In this document: positions 1-8,732 of the stretch, piece by piece
How the letters are laid out: each line of letters begins with the position of its first letter
Position numbering within the stretch: position 1 is the stretch's first letter
Assembly (NCBI RefSeq): GCF_002419965.1
Contig: NZ_DIHC01000031.1
Coordinates: 62,001-126,000 of the forward strand
DNA length: 64,000 nucleotides
Source of the DNA: Pseudomonas sp. UBA5706
GTDB taxonomy: Bacteria; Pseudomonadota; Gammaproteobacteria; Pseudomonadales; Pseudomonadaceae
Reading direction: 5' to 3'
Translations under genes and position numbers: made by a program
Notes under the pieces: generated by a model
Seen by the model: only the letters and a program-made list of their open reading frames with translations
Told to the model about the DNA's origin: nothing
The model's database searches: none

Positions 1-807
1 AACGACGGCGTTGTAGTCGCTCTGTACCAGGCCCTTGTAGCCCCATTCCTTTTTCAGAATGGCATCGATCAGGTGCTTGTTTTCGCACGCATACTCGCCG
101 TTCACCTTCTGGAACGAGCACATCATCATCGCCACGGTGCCGTTCTTGGTCGCCGACTCAAAAGGCGGCAGCGTCATTTCGCGCAGTACACGCTCAGGCA
201 TGACCTGATTGAGGATGAAGCGATTGGTTTCCTGATCGTTGCCCGCATAGTGCTTGGCTTCCGCCCACACGCGGCGCTGCTGGATGCCGTTGATCACTGC
301 CGGGCCCAGGCTGGCGCCCAGGAATGGATCTTCACCGGACAGGTACTCGAATGCCCGACCGCTCCAAGGCATGCGGTACAGGTTCATGCCGGGACCTGTG
401 ACGAACTGGTAGCCGCCGGTGGCAGTGTCGTAGCCCAGCGCGCGGCCGAAATCGATGGCGCGGCGCGGGTTGAAGGTGGCTGCCAGGTTAGGGCCGGATG
501 GATAGACCACGCCCGAAGCGTTGCCCTGGCTGGTGTAGCGAATGCCCGCGCCGCCATCGGCACCGTGAATCTGCGGAACGCCGTACTGACTCAGCGGCTT
601 GACGTCCCAACCGCCGATCCCGCCGATGTAGGCCAGTTTTTCTTCCTGGGTCATCTTGGCCAGTGTCTTTTCGGCCGCCTTGTCGGCGCGTACTTCTTTG
701 GCCGCCAGCAGCTCCTGCGTGGTGGCGTCGGCAGCATTGGCGTGACCGATGGCCAGACTCAACAGGGCCAGAGCCGAATGGGCACCCAATGTTTTACGGT
801 TTCGCAT
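1..807 (-). CDS. bglX: Periplasmic beta-glucosidase, glycoside hydrolase family 3 (5' part)
   Basis: Hydrolyses terminal beta-D-glucosyl residues in the periplasm. Read on the minus strand from ATG at 807 the frame is open to the window edge, so only about 269 N-terminal residues are present. The N-terminus MRNRKTLGAHSALALLSLAIG is a signal peptide ending near HANAADA. The GH3 N-terminal barrel is recognisable: IHGADGGAGIRY, VTGPGMNLYRMPWSGRAFEY, AKHYAGNDQETNR and, at the window edge, GLVQSDYNAV, whose Asp is the usual GH3 nucleophile position. No neighbour appears cotranscribed inside the window. Family assignment is firm; the sugar specificity is inferred. Confidence 0.88.
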   Translation of the reverse strand, partial: MRNRKTLGAHSALALLSLAIGHANAADATTQELLAAKEVRADKAAEKTLAKMTQEEKLAYIGGIGGWDVKPLSQYGVPQIHGADGGAGIRYTSQGNASGVVYPSGPNLAATFNPRRAIDFGRALGYDTATGGYQFVTGPGMNLYRMPWSGRAFEYLSGEDPFLGASLGPAVINGIQQRRVWAEAKHYAGNDQETNRFILNQVMPERVLREMTLPPFESATKNGTVAMMMCSFQKVNGEYACENKHLIDAILKKEWGYKGLVQSDYNAVV

Positions 808-1272
808 ACAAACATTCTCCAGATATCGCCCGCGCTGTTTTGTCGCAGTTGACACGCTGAAACCGTTGATTTTGGGCAATAGTTTGCCTATACCGAAGTT
901 TCTAATTAGAAACAACGGACGACGGAAAACAGCGGCCGAACTAGCGACCAACTTTTGACGACACACTCTTAACTACTAAGGTTAATGGCAATAAGCCACT
1001 GATTAGCACGGGAACACCCGCTGCATTTAAATTAAGGCTTTTGTTTTCAGGCGAAGTCAAACAAAAAACAGACGACCGGTAAAACTTGTAATTTTTTGAC
1101 ACAACCACTGAACTACAGCTAAACCGACAGGTCTGTAGGTTTAGCAATTTTTCTGGATGCCCCCTGCAGACCTTGCAGGATGGGGATTACAGGCGGCAGA
1201 AGCGCCGCAGCCAGCCCTTTCTCGGGGCCAGATACGTATTTCAAGCCCGATATAAACACTGGAGAATACCCC
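808..1272. other. Intergenic region between bglX and the small secreted protein
   Basis: This 465-base stretch separates two divergent genes and must hold both promoters. It is more AT-rich than its surroundings in the middle part. The only clear structure is a hairpin at 1163-1179 (CCTGCA, five bases, TGCAGG). Short open frames on either strand lack ribosome sites and family features. I see no RNA gene. Confidence 0.5.
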
Positions 1273-1500
1273 ATGAAAATGCCAATCCTCGGCGCCCTTG
1301 CAGCAGTAACGATTGCGCTTTCCGGCGCGACTTTCGCTGCCGATTCCGATACGCAGGAAAACGTTTCCGGCGCATCGGATTCGACGGTAATGACTCAAAC
1401 TCAAGATACAAAAGCCGAGAAGAAACAGCATAAACAAAACCAGGCCGATGAAAACAAACGCGGCCGCCCGACAAATAAAACGGCGCCTGCGTCAAACTAA
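1273..1500 (+). CDS. Small secreted hydrophilic protein of unknown function
   Basis: A 75-residue protein. I chose the ATG at 1273 because GGAG lies at 1261-1264 and because it gives a clean signal peptide (MKMPILGALAAVTIALSGATFAA) with cleavage expected after FAA. An upstream in-frame start at 1180 would add about 30 residues in front of the signal. The mature part is short, rich in Asp, Glu, Lys, Gln and Asn, without cysteine, and probably disordered (KAEKKQHKQNQADENKRGR). It is followed by a good terminator, so it is a monocistronic unit. No function can be assigned. Confidence 0.65.
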   Translation: MKMPILGALAAVTIALSGATFAADSDTQENVSGASDSTVMTQTQDTKAEKKQHKQNQADENKRGRPTNKTAPASN

Positions 1501-1536
1501 CGCATGCTCTTTATTGATGCGTAACTCATTACCAAA

Positions 1537-1564
1537 GGGGGTCTCGAAAGAGGCCCCCATTATT
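1537..1564 (+). terminator. Rho-independent terminator
   Basis: GGGGGTCTC and GAGGCCCCC form a nine-pair stem (one G-T pair) closed by a GAAA loop at 1537-1558, followed by ATTATTT. It ends the small secreted gene and sits directly in front of gspE. Confidence 0.75.
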
Positions 1565-3300
1565 TGAAGCTTGCTGTGTCCATAACGTTTCCTCCCCTCG
1601 ATAGCCAAGACCTGACCGCACTTTCTTCCGAAGCGCTGTGTGACTGGCTGCTGGCCCATGCCGGGCTCAAGACAGCTGATCTCGACCGCGCCCGACGGTT
1701 GGCGCAGGATGCCGACGGTAGCTCGCTGACCGAAATGCTGACGCGTCTGGGGTTGGTCTCGGAAATGGACCTGGCACGCGCTTGGGCATCGACCCTGAAT
1801 GCACCGCTACTCATGGCCGACGCCGTGCCGTTGCCTGCTGATGCCCTGCCCGCGCTCAGCGAGCGCTTTCTGCGCCACTATCGTCTGTTGCCCATTGGCA
1901 AACATGCCGATGGCGTTCATGTACTTGCGGCCAACCCCGGCAATGCCTATGCCTTCGATGCGCTGCGCTACGCCTGCCAGTTGCCGGTGTACGTCTCGGT
2001 GGGTGCCGCGAGCGAAGTGGACGGGCTGATCGAGCGCTTCTACGGCCAGGGTCGTTCGGCGATGGGCTCCTTGATCGAAACGCTGGATGAGCACAGTGGC
2101 GCAGAAGAGGACATTGAACATCTCAAGGACCTGGCGTCCGAGGCTCCGGTCATCCGCCTGGTCAACCTGATCCTGCAGCGCGCGGTCGAACAGCGCGCCT
2201 CCGATGTTCACATCGAACCGTTCGAAAGCCACCTCAAGGTGCGTTACCGTATCGACGGCGTGCTGCATGAAGCGGAAGCCCCCCCTTCCAGTTCTTCGGC
2301 GGCGATCATCTCGCGGCTTAAGATCATGGCCCGGCTGGACATCGCCGAACGGCGCCTGCCCCAGGATGGCCGCATCATGCTGCGCATCCAGGGCAAGGAG
2401 CTGGACTTGCGCGTTAGCACCGTGCCCACCAGTTTCGGCGAGTCGGTGGTCATGCGTTTGCTCGACCGCCAGACCGTGAGTTTTGACTTTCCAAGCCTGG
2501 GCATGGATGGCGAGCGCCTGCAGACCTTTCTCGACGTGCTGGAAAACCCCCACGGCATTCTGCTTGTCACCGGCCCCACCGGCTCCGGCAAAACCACCAC
2601 GCTGTACACCGCCCTGTCGCGCCTGAATACCGCCGAACGCAAGATCATTACCGTTGAAGACCCGGTGGAGTACCAGCTGGAAGGCATCAACCAGATACAG
2701 GTGAAACCCTCCATCGGCCTGGACTTCGCCGGAGCCCTGCGCTCCATCGTGCGTCAGGACCCGGACGTGATCATGATCGGTGAGATGCGCGACCTGGAAA
2801 CCTGCCGTATCGCGATCCAGTCCTCGCTCACCGGCCACCTGGTGCTTTCCACCCTGCACACCAACAGCGCTGCGGCGAGTATCACCCGGTTGCTGGACAT
2901 GGGCGTCGAAAGCTACCTGATCGCCTCGACCGTCAAAGGCATTCTGGCCCAGCGTCTGGTGCGCAGGCTCGACCCTGCCACGCGAGTCGCCTTTGAGGCG
3001 CCGCGGCAGCTGGTGGCTGAACATGACCTGGAACGCTTCACCGACCAGCGGCCGATTCTGCTCTATCGCCCGGCCAGCGAGTTGCCCGGCGGCGGCTACC
3101 ACGGGCGCAGCGCAATCACCGAATTGCTGGTGATGAACGAAGAGCTGCGTTCGCTACTGATGCGTCAGGCTGACGCCGCCACGCTGGAGCAAGCCGCCCG
3201 CCGCGGCGGGTTGCGCACACTCTATGAAGAGGGTTTGCGCCAGGCTGTTGCAGGCGTCACCTCGCTTGAAGAGGTGCTGCGCGTTACGCGCGGCGACTGA
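1564..3300 (+). CDS. gspE: Type II secretion ATPase GspE
   Basis: Cytoplasmic ATPase that drives the type II secretion pseudopilus at the inner membrane. The N-terminal domain (about residues 15-165) binds GspL. The motor domain has Walker A GPTGSGKTT at about 337-345, the Asp box around ITVEDPVEYQ, Walker B PDVIMIGEMRD and the His box LVLSTLHTNSA. The reading frame opens at TTG 1564; GTG at 1576 is an equally possible start, and neither has a strong ribosome site, just after a terminator. Oddity: the region between LAQRLVRRL and GYHGRSAITELL, which carries a four-cysteine zinc site in many GspE proteins, has no cysteine at all. First gene of an E-F-G-H-I-J-K-L-M-N-D operon. Confidence 0.95.
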   Translation: MKLAVSITFPPLDSQDLTALSSEALCDWLLAHAGLKTADLDRARRLAQDADGSSLTEMLTRLGLVSEMDLARAWASTLNAPLLMADAVPLPADALPALSERFLRHYRLLPIGKHADGVHVLAANPGNAYAFDALRYACQLPVYVSVGAASEVDGLIERFYGQGRSAMGSLIETLDEHSGAEEDIEHLKDLASEAPVIRLVNLILQRAVEQRASDVHIEPFESHLKVRYRIDGVLHEAEAPPSSSSAAIISRLKIMARLDIAERRLPQDGRIMLRIQGKELDLRVSTVPTSFGESVVMRLLDRQTVSFDFPSLGMDGERLQTFLDVLENPHGILLVTGPTGSGKTTTLYTALSRLNTAERKIITVEDPVEYQLEGINQIQVKPSIGLDFAGALRSIVRQDPDVIMIGEMRDLETCRIAIQSSLTGHLVLSTLHTNSAAASITRLLDMGVESYLIASTVKGILAQRLVRRLDPATRVAFEAPRQLVAEHDLERFTDQRPILLYRPASELPGGGYHGRSAITELLVMNEELRSLLMRQADAATLEQAARRGGLRTLYEEGLRQAVAGVTSLEEVLRVTRGD

Positions 3301-3302
3301 CC

Positions 3303-4505
3303 ATGGCGCATTTCAAATACCGTGCACTGGATGCCGAAGGCGCCGTTCAGAAGGGTGCGCTGGAAGCCCCCGACCAAACAGCCGCTGTGACCACCCTGCA
3401 ACAGCGTGGCCTGCTGGTGTTGAGCCTGGACGCCAGTGCCGGTAGCGACTTGCGCGCCGTCATGCGTCGCAGTGCCATGAACGGCGCCGCTCTGGTCAGC
3501 TTCACCCAGCAACTGGCGACGCTACTGGGCGCCGGTCAGCCGCTGGAACGCGCGCTGGGCATTCTGCTCAGACAGACCCACGAGCCCAAACGCCAGGCAT
3601 TGCTGGAGCGGGTGCGCGAGCAGGTCAAGGCTGGCAAGCCCTTGAGTCAGGCGCTGGAAGAAGAACACGGCCAGTTCTCGGGCCTGTACATCAGCATGGT
3701 GCGTGCCGGTGAGGCTGGAGGGTCGCTCGAACATACGCTGCGACAGCTCTCCGACTACCTTGAGCGCAGCCAGATGCTGCGCGGCGAAGTCATCAACGCG
3801 CTGATTTATCCGATCTTTCTGGTGGTTGGCGTGCTCGGCTCCCTGGCGCTGCTGCTGGCCTACGTCGTGCCGCAGTTCGTACCGATTTTCCGCGACCTCG
3901 GCGTGCCCATCCCGCTGATCACCCAAGCCATTCTGGGGCTGGGCGAATTCCTGAGCGCCTATGGCCTGTTGTTGCTGGCAGCGATTGTGGTGTCGATCTG
4001 GAGCATCGCCATCATGCGTCGGGATCCGCAGCGACGTCAGCGTCACGACCGCCGCGTACTCCTGATCAAGGTCATCGGCCCGTTGCTGCAACGGGTGGAG
4101 GCCGCCCGACTGGCACGCACGCTGGGCACCCTGCTGAGCAATGGCGTGGCGCTGTTGCAGGCGATGACCATCGTCCGTCAGGTCTGCGGCAATCACGCAT
4201 TGCGCGCTCAGGTCGAGCACGCCACCGACTGGGTCAAGGGCGGCGGCACGCTGGCCCAGGCCTTCGGTGAACACCCGCTGCTGCCGGAACTGGCACTGCA
4301 GATGATCGAAGTCGGCGAACAGGCCGGCAATCTCGACAGCATGTTGCTCAAGGTCGCCGACGTGTTCGACGTCGAGGCCAAGCGCGGCATAGACCGCCTG
4401 CTCGCGGCGCTTGTACCCAGTCTGACCGTGGTCATGGCGGTGATGGTGGCGGTGATCATGCTCGCCATCATGCTGCCGCTGATGAGCCTTACCAGTAACA
4501 TTTGA
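3303..4505 (+). CDS. gspF: Type II secretion inner membrane platform protein GspF
   Basis: Polytopic inner-membrane platform protein that couples the GspE motor to pseudopilin assembly. It has 400 residues, the usual size. Two repeated cytoplasmic T2SSF domains are visible (starting near FTQQLATLLGAGQPLERAL and ARTLGTLLSNGVALLQAM), each followed by membrane segments (LIYPIFLVVGVLGSLALLL, and VVMAVMVAVIMLAIMLPL at the C-terminus). It starts 2 bases after the gspE stop, which indicates translational coupling. Confidence 0.95.
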   Translation: MAHFKYRALDAEGAVQKGALEAPDQTAAVTTLQQRGLLVLSLDASAGSDLRAVMRRSAMNGAALVSFTQQLATLLGAGQPLERALGILLRQTHEPKRQALLERVREQVKAGKPLSQALEEEHGQFSGLYISMVRAGEAGGSLEHTLRQLSDYLERSQMLRGEVINALIYPIFLVVGVLGSLALLLAYVVPQFVPIFRDLGVPIPLITQAILGLGEFLSAYGLLLLAAIVVSIWSIAIMRRDPQRRQRHDRRVLLIKVIGPLLQRVEAARLARTLGTLLSNGVALLQAMTIVRQVCGNHALRAQVEHATDWVKGGGTLAQAFGEHPLLPELALQMIEVGEQAGNLDSMLLKVADVFDVEAKRGIDRLLAALVPSLTVVMAVMVAVIMLAIMLPLMSLTSNI

Positions 4506-4515
4506 GGAAACACCC

Positions 4516-4941
4516 ATGTCTCGTTTCAACCTTGCCCGCGGCCACCGCCAGGGCGGTTTCACCCTGTTGGAAATGCTCGCCGTGATCGTGCTGCTGGGTA
4601 TCGTCGCCACCATCGTCGTGCGCCAGGTCGGCGGTAATGTCGATAAAGGCAAATACGGTGCGGGCAAGGCGCAACTGGCCAGCCTGGGCATGAAGATCGA
4701 AAGTTATGGCCTGGATGTCGGCACCCCTCCGGCGAACTTGCAGCAACTGGTCAGCAAACCGGCGAACGCTCCAGGCTGGGCAGGCCCTTACGCCAAGCCA
4801 TCGGACCTCAAGGACCCGTTCGGACATGCCTTCGGCTATCGCTATCCCGGCGAACACGGCAGCTCCGATCTGATTTTCTATGGTCAGGACGGCCAGCCGG
4901 GCGGCGAAGGCTACAAGGCCGACATCGGTAACTGGGAATAA
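4516..4941 (+). CDS. gspG: Major pseudopilin GspG
   Basis: Major subunit of the type II secretion pseudopilus. The prepilin peptidase site is GGFTLLEML, with Gly at -1, Phe at +1 and Glu at +5, followed by the hydrophobic helix AVIVLLGIVATIVV. The globular part has the GspG hallmarks, including DPFGHAFGYRYPGEHG and a C-terminal GNWE. It has 141 residues, with a good ribosome site (GAGGAAAC) before ATG 4516. No prepilin peptidase gene lies in the operon, so processing presumably uses the chromosomal PilD. Confidence 0.95.
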   Translation: MSRFNLARGHRQGGFTLLEMLAVIVLLGIVATIVVRQVGGNVDKGKYGAGKAQLASLGMKIESYGLDVGTPPANLQQLVSKPANAPGWAGPYAKPSDLKDPFGHAFGYRYPGEHGSSDLIFYGQDGQPGGEGYKADIGNWE

Positions 4942-4943
4942 AC

Positions 4944-5381
4944 ATGCACGCTCTGCCCCGCGCCCGCGGCTTCACTCTGTTCGAATTGTTGGTGGTGATC
5001 GTGTTGATCGGCATCAGCGTCGCTCTGGTGGGCTATGGCGTGGGCAAAGGGTTGCAGGCAGCAGGTGAGCGCCGTGCGTTGAGCGCTACGGTTCAGGCGC
5101 TGCGCGCAGCCCGGGTGCAGGCCATTGTCACCGGGCAACCGGCACAGACTCGCTTTGACCTGCGTAACGGAACCTTTCAGGGCCCGCGACAAAAGGTTCA
5201 GCAGTTGCCGCGTGACATGCGGCTTACCTTGCAGACGGCTGACGGTCTGGGGTCGGCATTCGAGTTCTACCCCGATGGCGGCTCCAGCGGTGGTCACTTG
5301 CTGTTGTCACGCGCCGACAAGCGTTGGCGCATCGACATCAACTGGCTGACGGGCAACGTTCAGTTGCGCGCGCTCAATTGA
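4944..5381 (+). CDS. gspH: Minor pseudopilin GspH
   Basis: Minor pseudopilin predicted to sit near the tip of the pseudopilus. It has the prepilin motif RGFTLFELLVVIVLIGISVALVG with Gly -1 and Glu +5. The rest (LRAARVQAIVTGQPAQTRFDL) matches the GspH/FimT type of globular domain. It starts 2 bases after the gspG stop, and its stop overlaps the start of gspI. Confidence 0.88.
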   Translation: MHALPRARGFTLFELLVVIVLIGISVALVGYGVGKGLQAAGERRALSATVQALRAARVQAIVTGQPAQTRFDLRNGTFQGPRQKVQQLPRDMRLTLQTADGLGSAFEFYPDGGSSGGHLLLSRADKRWRIDINWLTGNVQLRALN

Positions 5382-5746
5382 CCGGCCAGCGCGGCTTTAC
5401 GTTATTGGAAATGCTCGCTGCACTGGCTGTGCTGGCGCTGTGCAGCAGCGTGCTGGTGGTCGCGTTCGGGCAAAGCGCGCGAGCCTTGCAGCAGGCACAG
5501 CGCAGTGACCGATTGAGTCTGGCGGCGCGCTCATTGATGGATGAAGCCAGCGTCGGTCGCCTGGAGTCGGGACGTACCGAAGGCCATTGGAGCGGCGTGA
5601 AGTGGCAACTGGATGTCAGCAGCCTGCCCGCCGGCAATGTTTCGGCACAGGCGTGGCGCCTGGACGTGTTGGTCAGCGATGGGGCCCGCCAGGCGCACTT
5701 CAGCAGCCTGCAAGTGCGCAGCGCAGGTTCGGGGGCCGCCCGATGA
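5378..5746 (+). CDS. gspI: Minor pseudopilin GspI
   Basis: Minor pseudopilin of the tip complex. I place the start at TTG 5378, which overlaps the gspH stop by four bases and leaves a short leader TGQRG before the cleavage site GFTLLEMLAALAVLALC. An ATG at 5324 in the same frame would give a long unlikely leader inside gspH. The product has about 122 residues, the normal size, with the family segment RSLMDEASVGRLESG and a predicted beta-rich C-terminus. Confidence 0.87.
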   Translation: MTGQRGFTLLEMLAALAVLALCSSVLVVAFGQSARALQQAQRSDRLSLAARSLMDEASVGRLESGRTEGHWSGVKWQLDVSSLPAGNVSAQAWRLDVLVSDGARQAHFSSLQVRSAGSGAAR

Positions 5747-6354
5747 CACGCCGCATGCAGGGCTTCACGTTGCTCGAAGTGCTGGTGGTGATCAGCCTGC
5801 TGGGCGTGCTGCTGACCCTGGTCGGCGCTGCCATCACCGGAGCCAACCGCGCCATGGGTAAGGCTGAACGCTACAGCACGCGTCTGGACGAGGTGCGCTC
5901 GACGCAGAATTTTCTGCATCGCGTGGTGGGTCAGGCATTGCCCCTGGCTGCCGGTGCGCCGGGCGCTGAGCAGTCACCGGTATTCACAGGCGATGCGCAG
6001 AGCATGACGTTCTACGCGCCGCTGCCGGCAACGCTGGGGGGAGGCTTGTATCGCTACAGCCTGACGCTGGCCGTCGGGCACCGCTTGCAGGTCAGTCTGG
6101 AGCGTCTGCAAGGCCAGGCATTGCTGCCGATGGGTGAACCGCAAGTGCTGCTGCATCAGGTGCAGAGCGTGCAGTTCAGCTACCGCGGCGTATCGCCTAA
6201 GGGTGAGGCCAGCGGCTGGCTGGATCAGTGGCCGTGGCCGGGACGCCTGCCGCTTGGCGTGCGGGTCGATGCTCAGCTTTCAGGGCCTGTGCCCTGGCCG
6301 ATGCAGAGCATTGCCGTACGCCTGGACTTGTCCGGCGAGGCCCATGCGCTATGA
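5743..6354 (+). CDS. gspJ: Minor pseudopilin GspJ
   Basis: Minor pseudopilin of the GspI-GspJ-GspK tip complex, 203 residues. ATG 5743 overlaps the gspI stop (ATGA), which decides the start; the frame remains open upstream as a shadow. The leader MTRRMQG precedes the processing site FTLLEVLVVISLLGVLLTLVG. The globular part, with TFYAPLPATLGGGLYRYSL and VQFSYRG, fits the GspJ fold. Confidence 0.9.
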   Translation: MTRRMQGFTLLEVLVVISLLGVLLTLVGAAITGANRAMGKAERYSTRLDEVRSTQNFLHRVVGQALPLAAGAPGAEQSPVFTGDAQSMTFYAPLPATLGGGLYRYSLTLAVGHRLQVSLERLQGQALLPMGEPQVLLHQVQSVQFSYRGVSPKGEASGWLDQWPWPGRLPLGVRVDAQLSGPVPWPMQSIAVRLDLSGEAHAL

Positions 6355-7073
6355 GGCGTCAACGCGGCGTCGCGCTGCTGTTGGTGCTGTGGGTACTGGC
6401 ACTGCTGAGCACCTTGCTGGCCGGATTGCTGGGCTGGGTGCACCTGCAGAACCGTCAGGCGCTGTGGCAGCGGCAGCAGACGCAGTCGTTGCTGGCCGCT
6501 CAGGCGGGTGTCGGCATGGCAGTGCTGGCGCAACTGGACCGCGATCCCGAGCGGCATTGGATTGCAGACGGTCAGGCCCATGATTTGCGCTTCGACGATG
6601 CGCAGCTGGCGGTCAGCCTGAACAGCGAGAAAGGCAAGCTGGATTTGAATACCGCCCCGGCCGAGGCGTTCGCGCATCTGGTAATGGCATGCGGGGCAGC
6701 GCCGGAGCTGTCGCAGCGAATGGCGCAGTCTCTGGAGCAACGTCGCGGTGGCGGGCGCGCGCCGTTGCGCATGATCGAAGAACTGCGCGAGCTGTCGGGC
6801 ATGACCCAACCGCTGTATCGGTGCGCGGCCGACAACGTGACCCTCTGGAGCGGCCAAACGATGCCGGATGCACGGATGGCCTCGGCCTGGCTGCGACGCG
6901 CATTGGGCCTGCCGCAGGTCGCAGGCGCCACCCGGGATGCAGGCCCGGTGATCACGATCAGCAGTCAGGCGACATTGCCCGGCGGACACACCACGACGCT
7001 AAGCGTCACGCTCTTACTGAACCCATCGAAGGAGGGGACTCGACCTTACCGGGTCCTGCGCTGGCAAGAATGA
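6351..7073 (+). CDS. gspK: Minor pseudopilin GspK
   Basis: Largest minor pseudopilin, expected at the pseudopilus tip. ATG 6351 overlaps the gspJ stop. The N-terminus MRRQRGVALLLVLWVLALLS has the GspK type of prepilin segment, in which Glu +5 is absent, as is known for this family. LDLNTAPAEAFAHLVMACG is the helix-hairpin-helix-like segment of the alpha domain. At about 240 residues it is shorter than the roughly 320 of many GspK proteins. Confidence 0.88.
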   Translation: MRRQRGVALLLVLWVLALLSTLLAGLLGWVHLQNRQALWQRQQTQSLLAAQAGVGMAVLAQLDRDPERHWIADGQAHDLRFDDAQLAVSLNSEKGKLDLNTAPAEAFAHLVMACGAAPELSQRMAQSLEQRRGGGRAPLRMIEELRELSGMTQPLYRCAADNVTLWSGQTMPDARMASAWLRRALGLPQVAGATRDAGPVITISSQATLPGGHTTTLSVTLLLNPSKEGTRPYRVLRWQE

Positions 7074-8101
7074 AGCAATTACTTTTACAGCGTCTGACGC
7101 CCCTGCTCTCCCGGGTGCAGCGACAGTGGCGCGACAGCCCGGCGCAACGTCTTTGGCAAGCCTGGCTGCGCGAACTGCAGGCGCTGCTGCCCGCGAGTGC
7201 GCGTGCCCGGTTGCTGCCGCAGGTTCGCGAGCAGCAGGTCGACTGGCCGCTGCCCGCCTCGTTTCATCCGCATGCAGGCGAACGCCTGGTGCTGCTGTTG
7301 CCCGCCAGTATGGTTCTGGCGCAGCCGCTGCAATTGCCGCTGGCTGCCCTGCGCGACCTGCACAGCGTGGTGGGCTTTGAACTGGACAAGTACACCCCCT
7401 ACCCGCGTGAGCAGATGCAGTACGTTGCGCGGGTGCTCGGCAAAGGCAAAACCCTGGCACAGGTACTACTGGTCGCCATTCTGCGTGAGCGTTTGCAGAC
7501 GATTCTCGACAGCTGCGCAGAACAAGGGCTGGCCTTGCACCGTGTGGATTGCCGCCGCGCCGACGACCAGCCACTGGGCATCGACTTATTGCCCGCCGGG
7601 CTTAAACCGCCACGCGTTCGCAGTGCGCGTCTGCCACGTTATCTGGGCTGGACCTGTGGCGTCTTGCTGCTGACCTGCATGGTGCTGTGGCTGGATGCTC
7701 GCTCGGCCATGGTTCAGAACATGCAGCACAGTGTCGAGCAACAGCGCACGCAGGTGCAGCAGGTACAGGAGTTGCGTCGTGAACTGAGCAATACGCAAGG
7801 TGCCGCGCGCTATCTGGCCCAGCAGAAGGCCGCCCAGCCGACGCTGAGCAGCGTGCTGGTGGACCTGACCGGCTGCCTGGGCGCCGACACGTGGGTGGAG
7901 CAGCTGGAAATATCGGACAGCGGCGGGGTTTCCATTACGGGGCAGAGCGCCGGAGCCAGCGCCTTGATCAGCCGCATGAAAGGCTGCAAGACCCTTCGCG
8001 ACGTGCAGTTCCAGGGCATCATCCAGCCCGATGCACAGACCGGCAAAGAACACTTTTCACTGCGGGCCCAATTGCACCGGGAGGCCTCCGATGCGTCGTG
8101 A
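7070..8101 (+). CDS. gspL: Type II secretion assembly platform protein GspL (PilN-like)
   Basis: Bitopic inner-membrane protein linking the GspE ATPase to GspM. ATG 7070 overlaps the gspK end by four bases. The product has 343 residues: a cytoplasmic part with an actin-like segment (GFELDKYTPYPREQMQY), one membrane helix near residues 185-205 (YLGWTCGVLLLTCMVLWL), a predicted coiled coil (QQRTQVQQVQELRRELS) and a periplasmic ferredoxin-like domain (LTGCLGADTWVEQLEISD). The layout is that of GspL/PilN proteins. Confidence 0.85.
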   Translation: MKQLLLQRLTPLLSRVQRQWRDSPAQRLWQAWLRELQALLPASARARLLPQVREQQVDWPLPASFHPHAGERLVLLLPASMVLAQPLQLPLAALRDLHSVVGFELDKYTPYPREQMQYVARVLGKGKTLAQVLLVAILRERLQTILDSCAEQGLALHRVDCRRADDQPLGIDLLPAGLKPPRVRSARLPRYLGWTCGVLLLTCMVLWLDARSAMVQNMQHSVEQQRTQVQQVQELRRELSNTQGAARYLAQQKAAQPTLSSVLVDLTGCLGADTWVEQLEISDSGGVSITGQSAGASALISRMKGCKTLRDVQFQGIIQPDAQTGKEHFSLRAQLHREASDAS

Positions 8102-8732
8102 TCTCAACGCCCGCGAGCGACGCGGCGCCGCACTCATTGGCTTGGCGTTGGTGCTGGCCGCCGCCTGGTGGCTGCTGGTGCAAAGCTGGTTCCTCGATCC
8201 CCTGCTGGCGTTACAGGACCAGGCCGAAGCGCTACGCGAACAGCAGCAGCGTTACGCCGGGGTCGTGGACCAACGTGACACGCTGCAGCAGCAATTACAG
8301 GCAGCCCGCCGCGATCCTTCCAGCCGCAGCAGTCTGTTACCCGGCGAAGACCCCAGCGCCGTGGCCGCCGAACTGATGCAGCGCACGCTGGACAAGGTCA
8401 AGGCTCATGCCAATGAAGGCCCCGGCTGCGAAGTGACGCAGCGCATGCCGATCATGCCGGAGTCGGACAGTGCCGAGCCCTATCGACAGGTGAAGGTCAG
8501 CCTGACGCTGGAATGCGCCATGGAGCCGCTGACCAACCTGCTGCACGAGCTGGAATATGCCCAACCGTTTCTGTTCATCGACAACCTGAGCATTCGCCGC
8601 GCGACAACAGCACCGTCCAGCGGCGCTGCGGGCCGTCTGCAAGTGCATCTGCTGTTGCGCGGCTATCTGAAACAGGCCAAGGCCGCGCAACCTCCGGCTC
8701 CCTCATCTGCGCCCAAGGAGCCTGAAGCATGA
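8091..8732 (+). CDS. gspM: Type II secretion assembly platform protein GspM
   Basis: Partner of GspL in the inner-membrane platform, 213 residues. ATG 8091 follows a strong ribosome site (GGGAGG) and overlaps gspL by 11 bases; an upstream in-frame ATG at 8031 lies inside gspL and is unlikely. The protein has a short cytoplasmic N-terminus, a membrane helix (GAALIGLALVLAAAWWLLV), a coiled coil (EALREQQQRYAGVVDQRDTL) and a periplasmic ferredoxin-like domain. Identity rests on layout and position more than on motifs. Confidence 0.82.
   Translation: MRRDLNARERRGAALIGLALVLAAAWWLLVQSWFLDPLLALQDQAEALREQQQRYAGVVDQRDTLQQQLQAARRDPSSRSSLLPGEDPSAVAAELMQRTLDKVKAHANEGPGCEVTQRMPIMPESDSAEPYRQVKVSLTLECAMEPLTNLLHELEYAQPFLFIDNLSIRRATTAPSSGAAGRLQVHLLLRGYLKQAKAAQPPAPSSAPKEPEA

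Noticed and set aside
1807..3102. 431-codon minus-strand frame
   Set aside because: Antisense shadow of gspE; the sense strand encodes all ATPase motifs.
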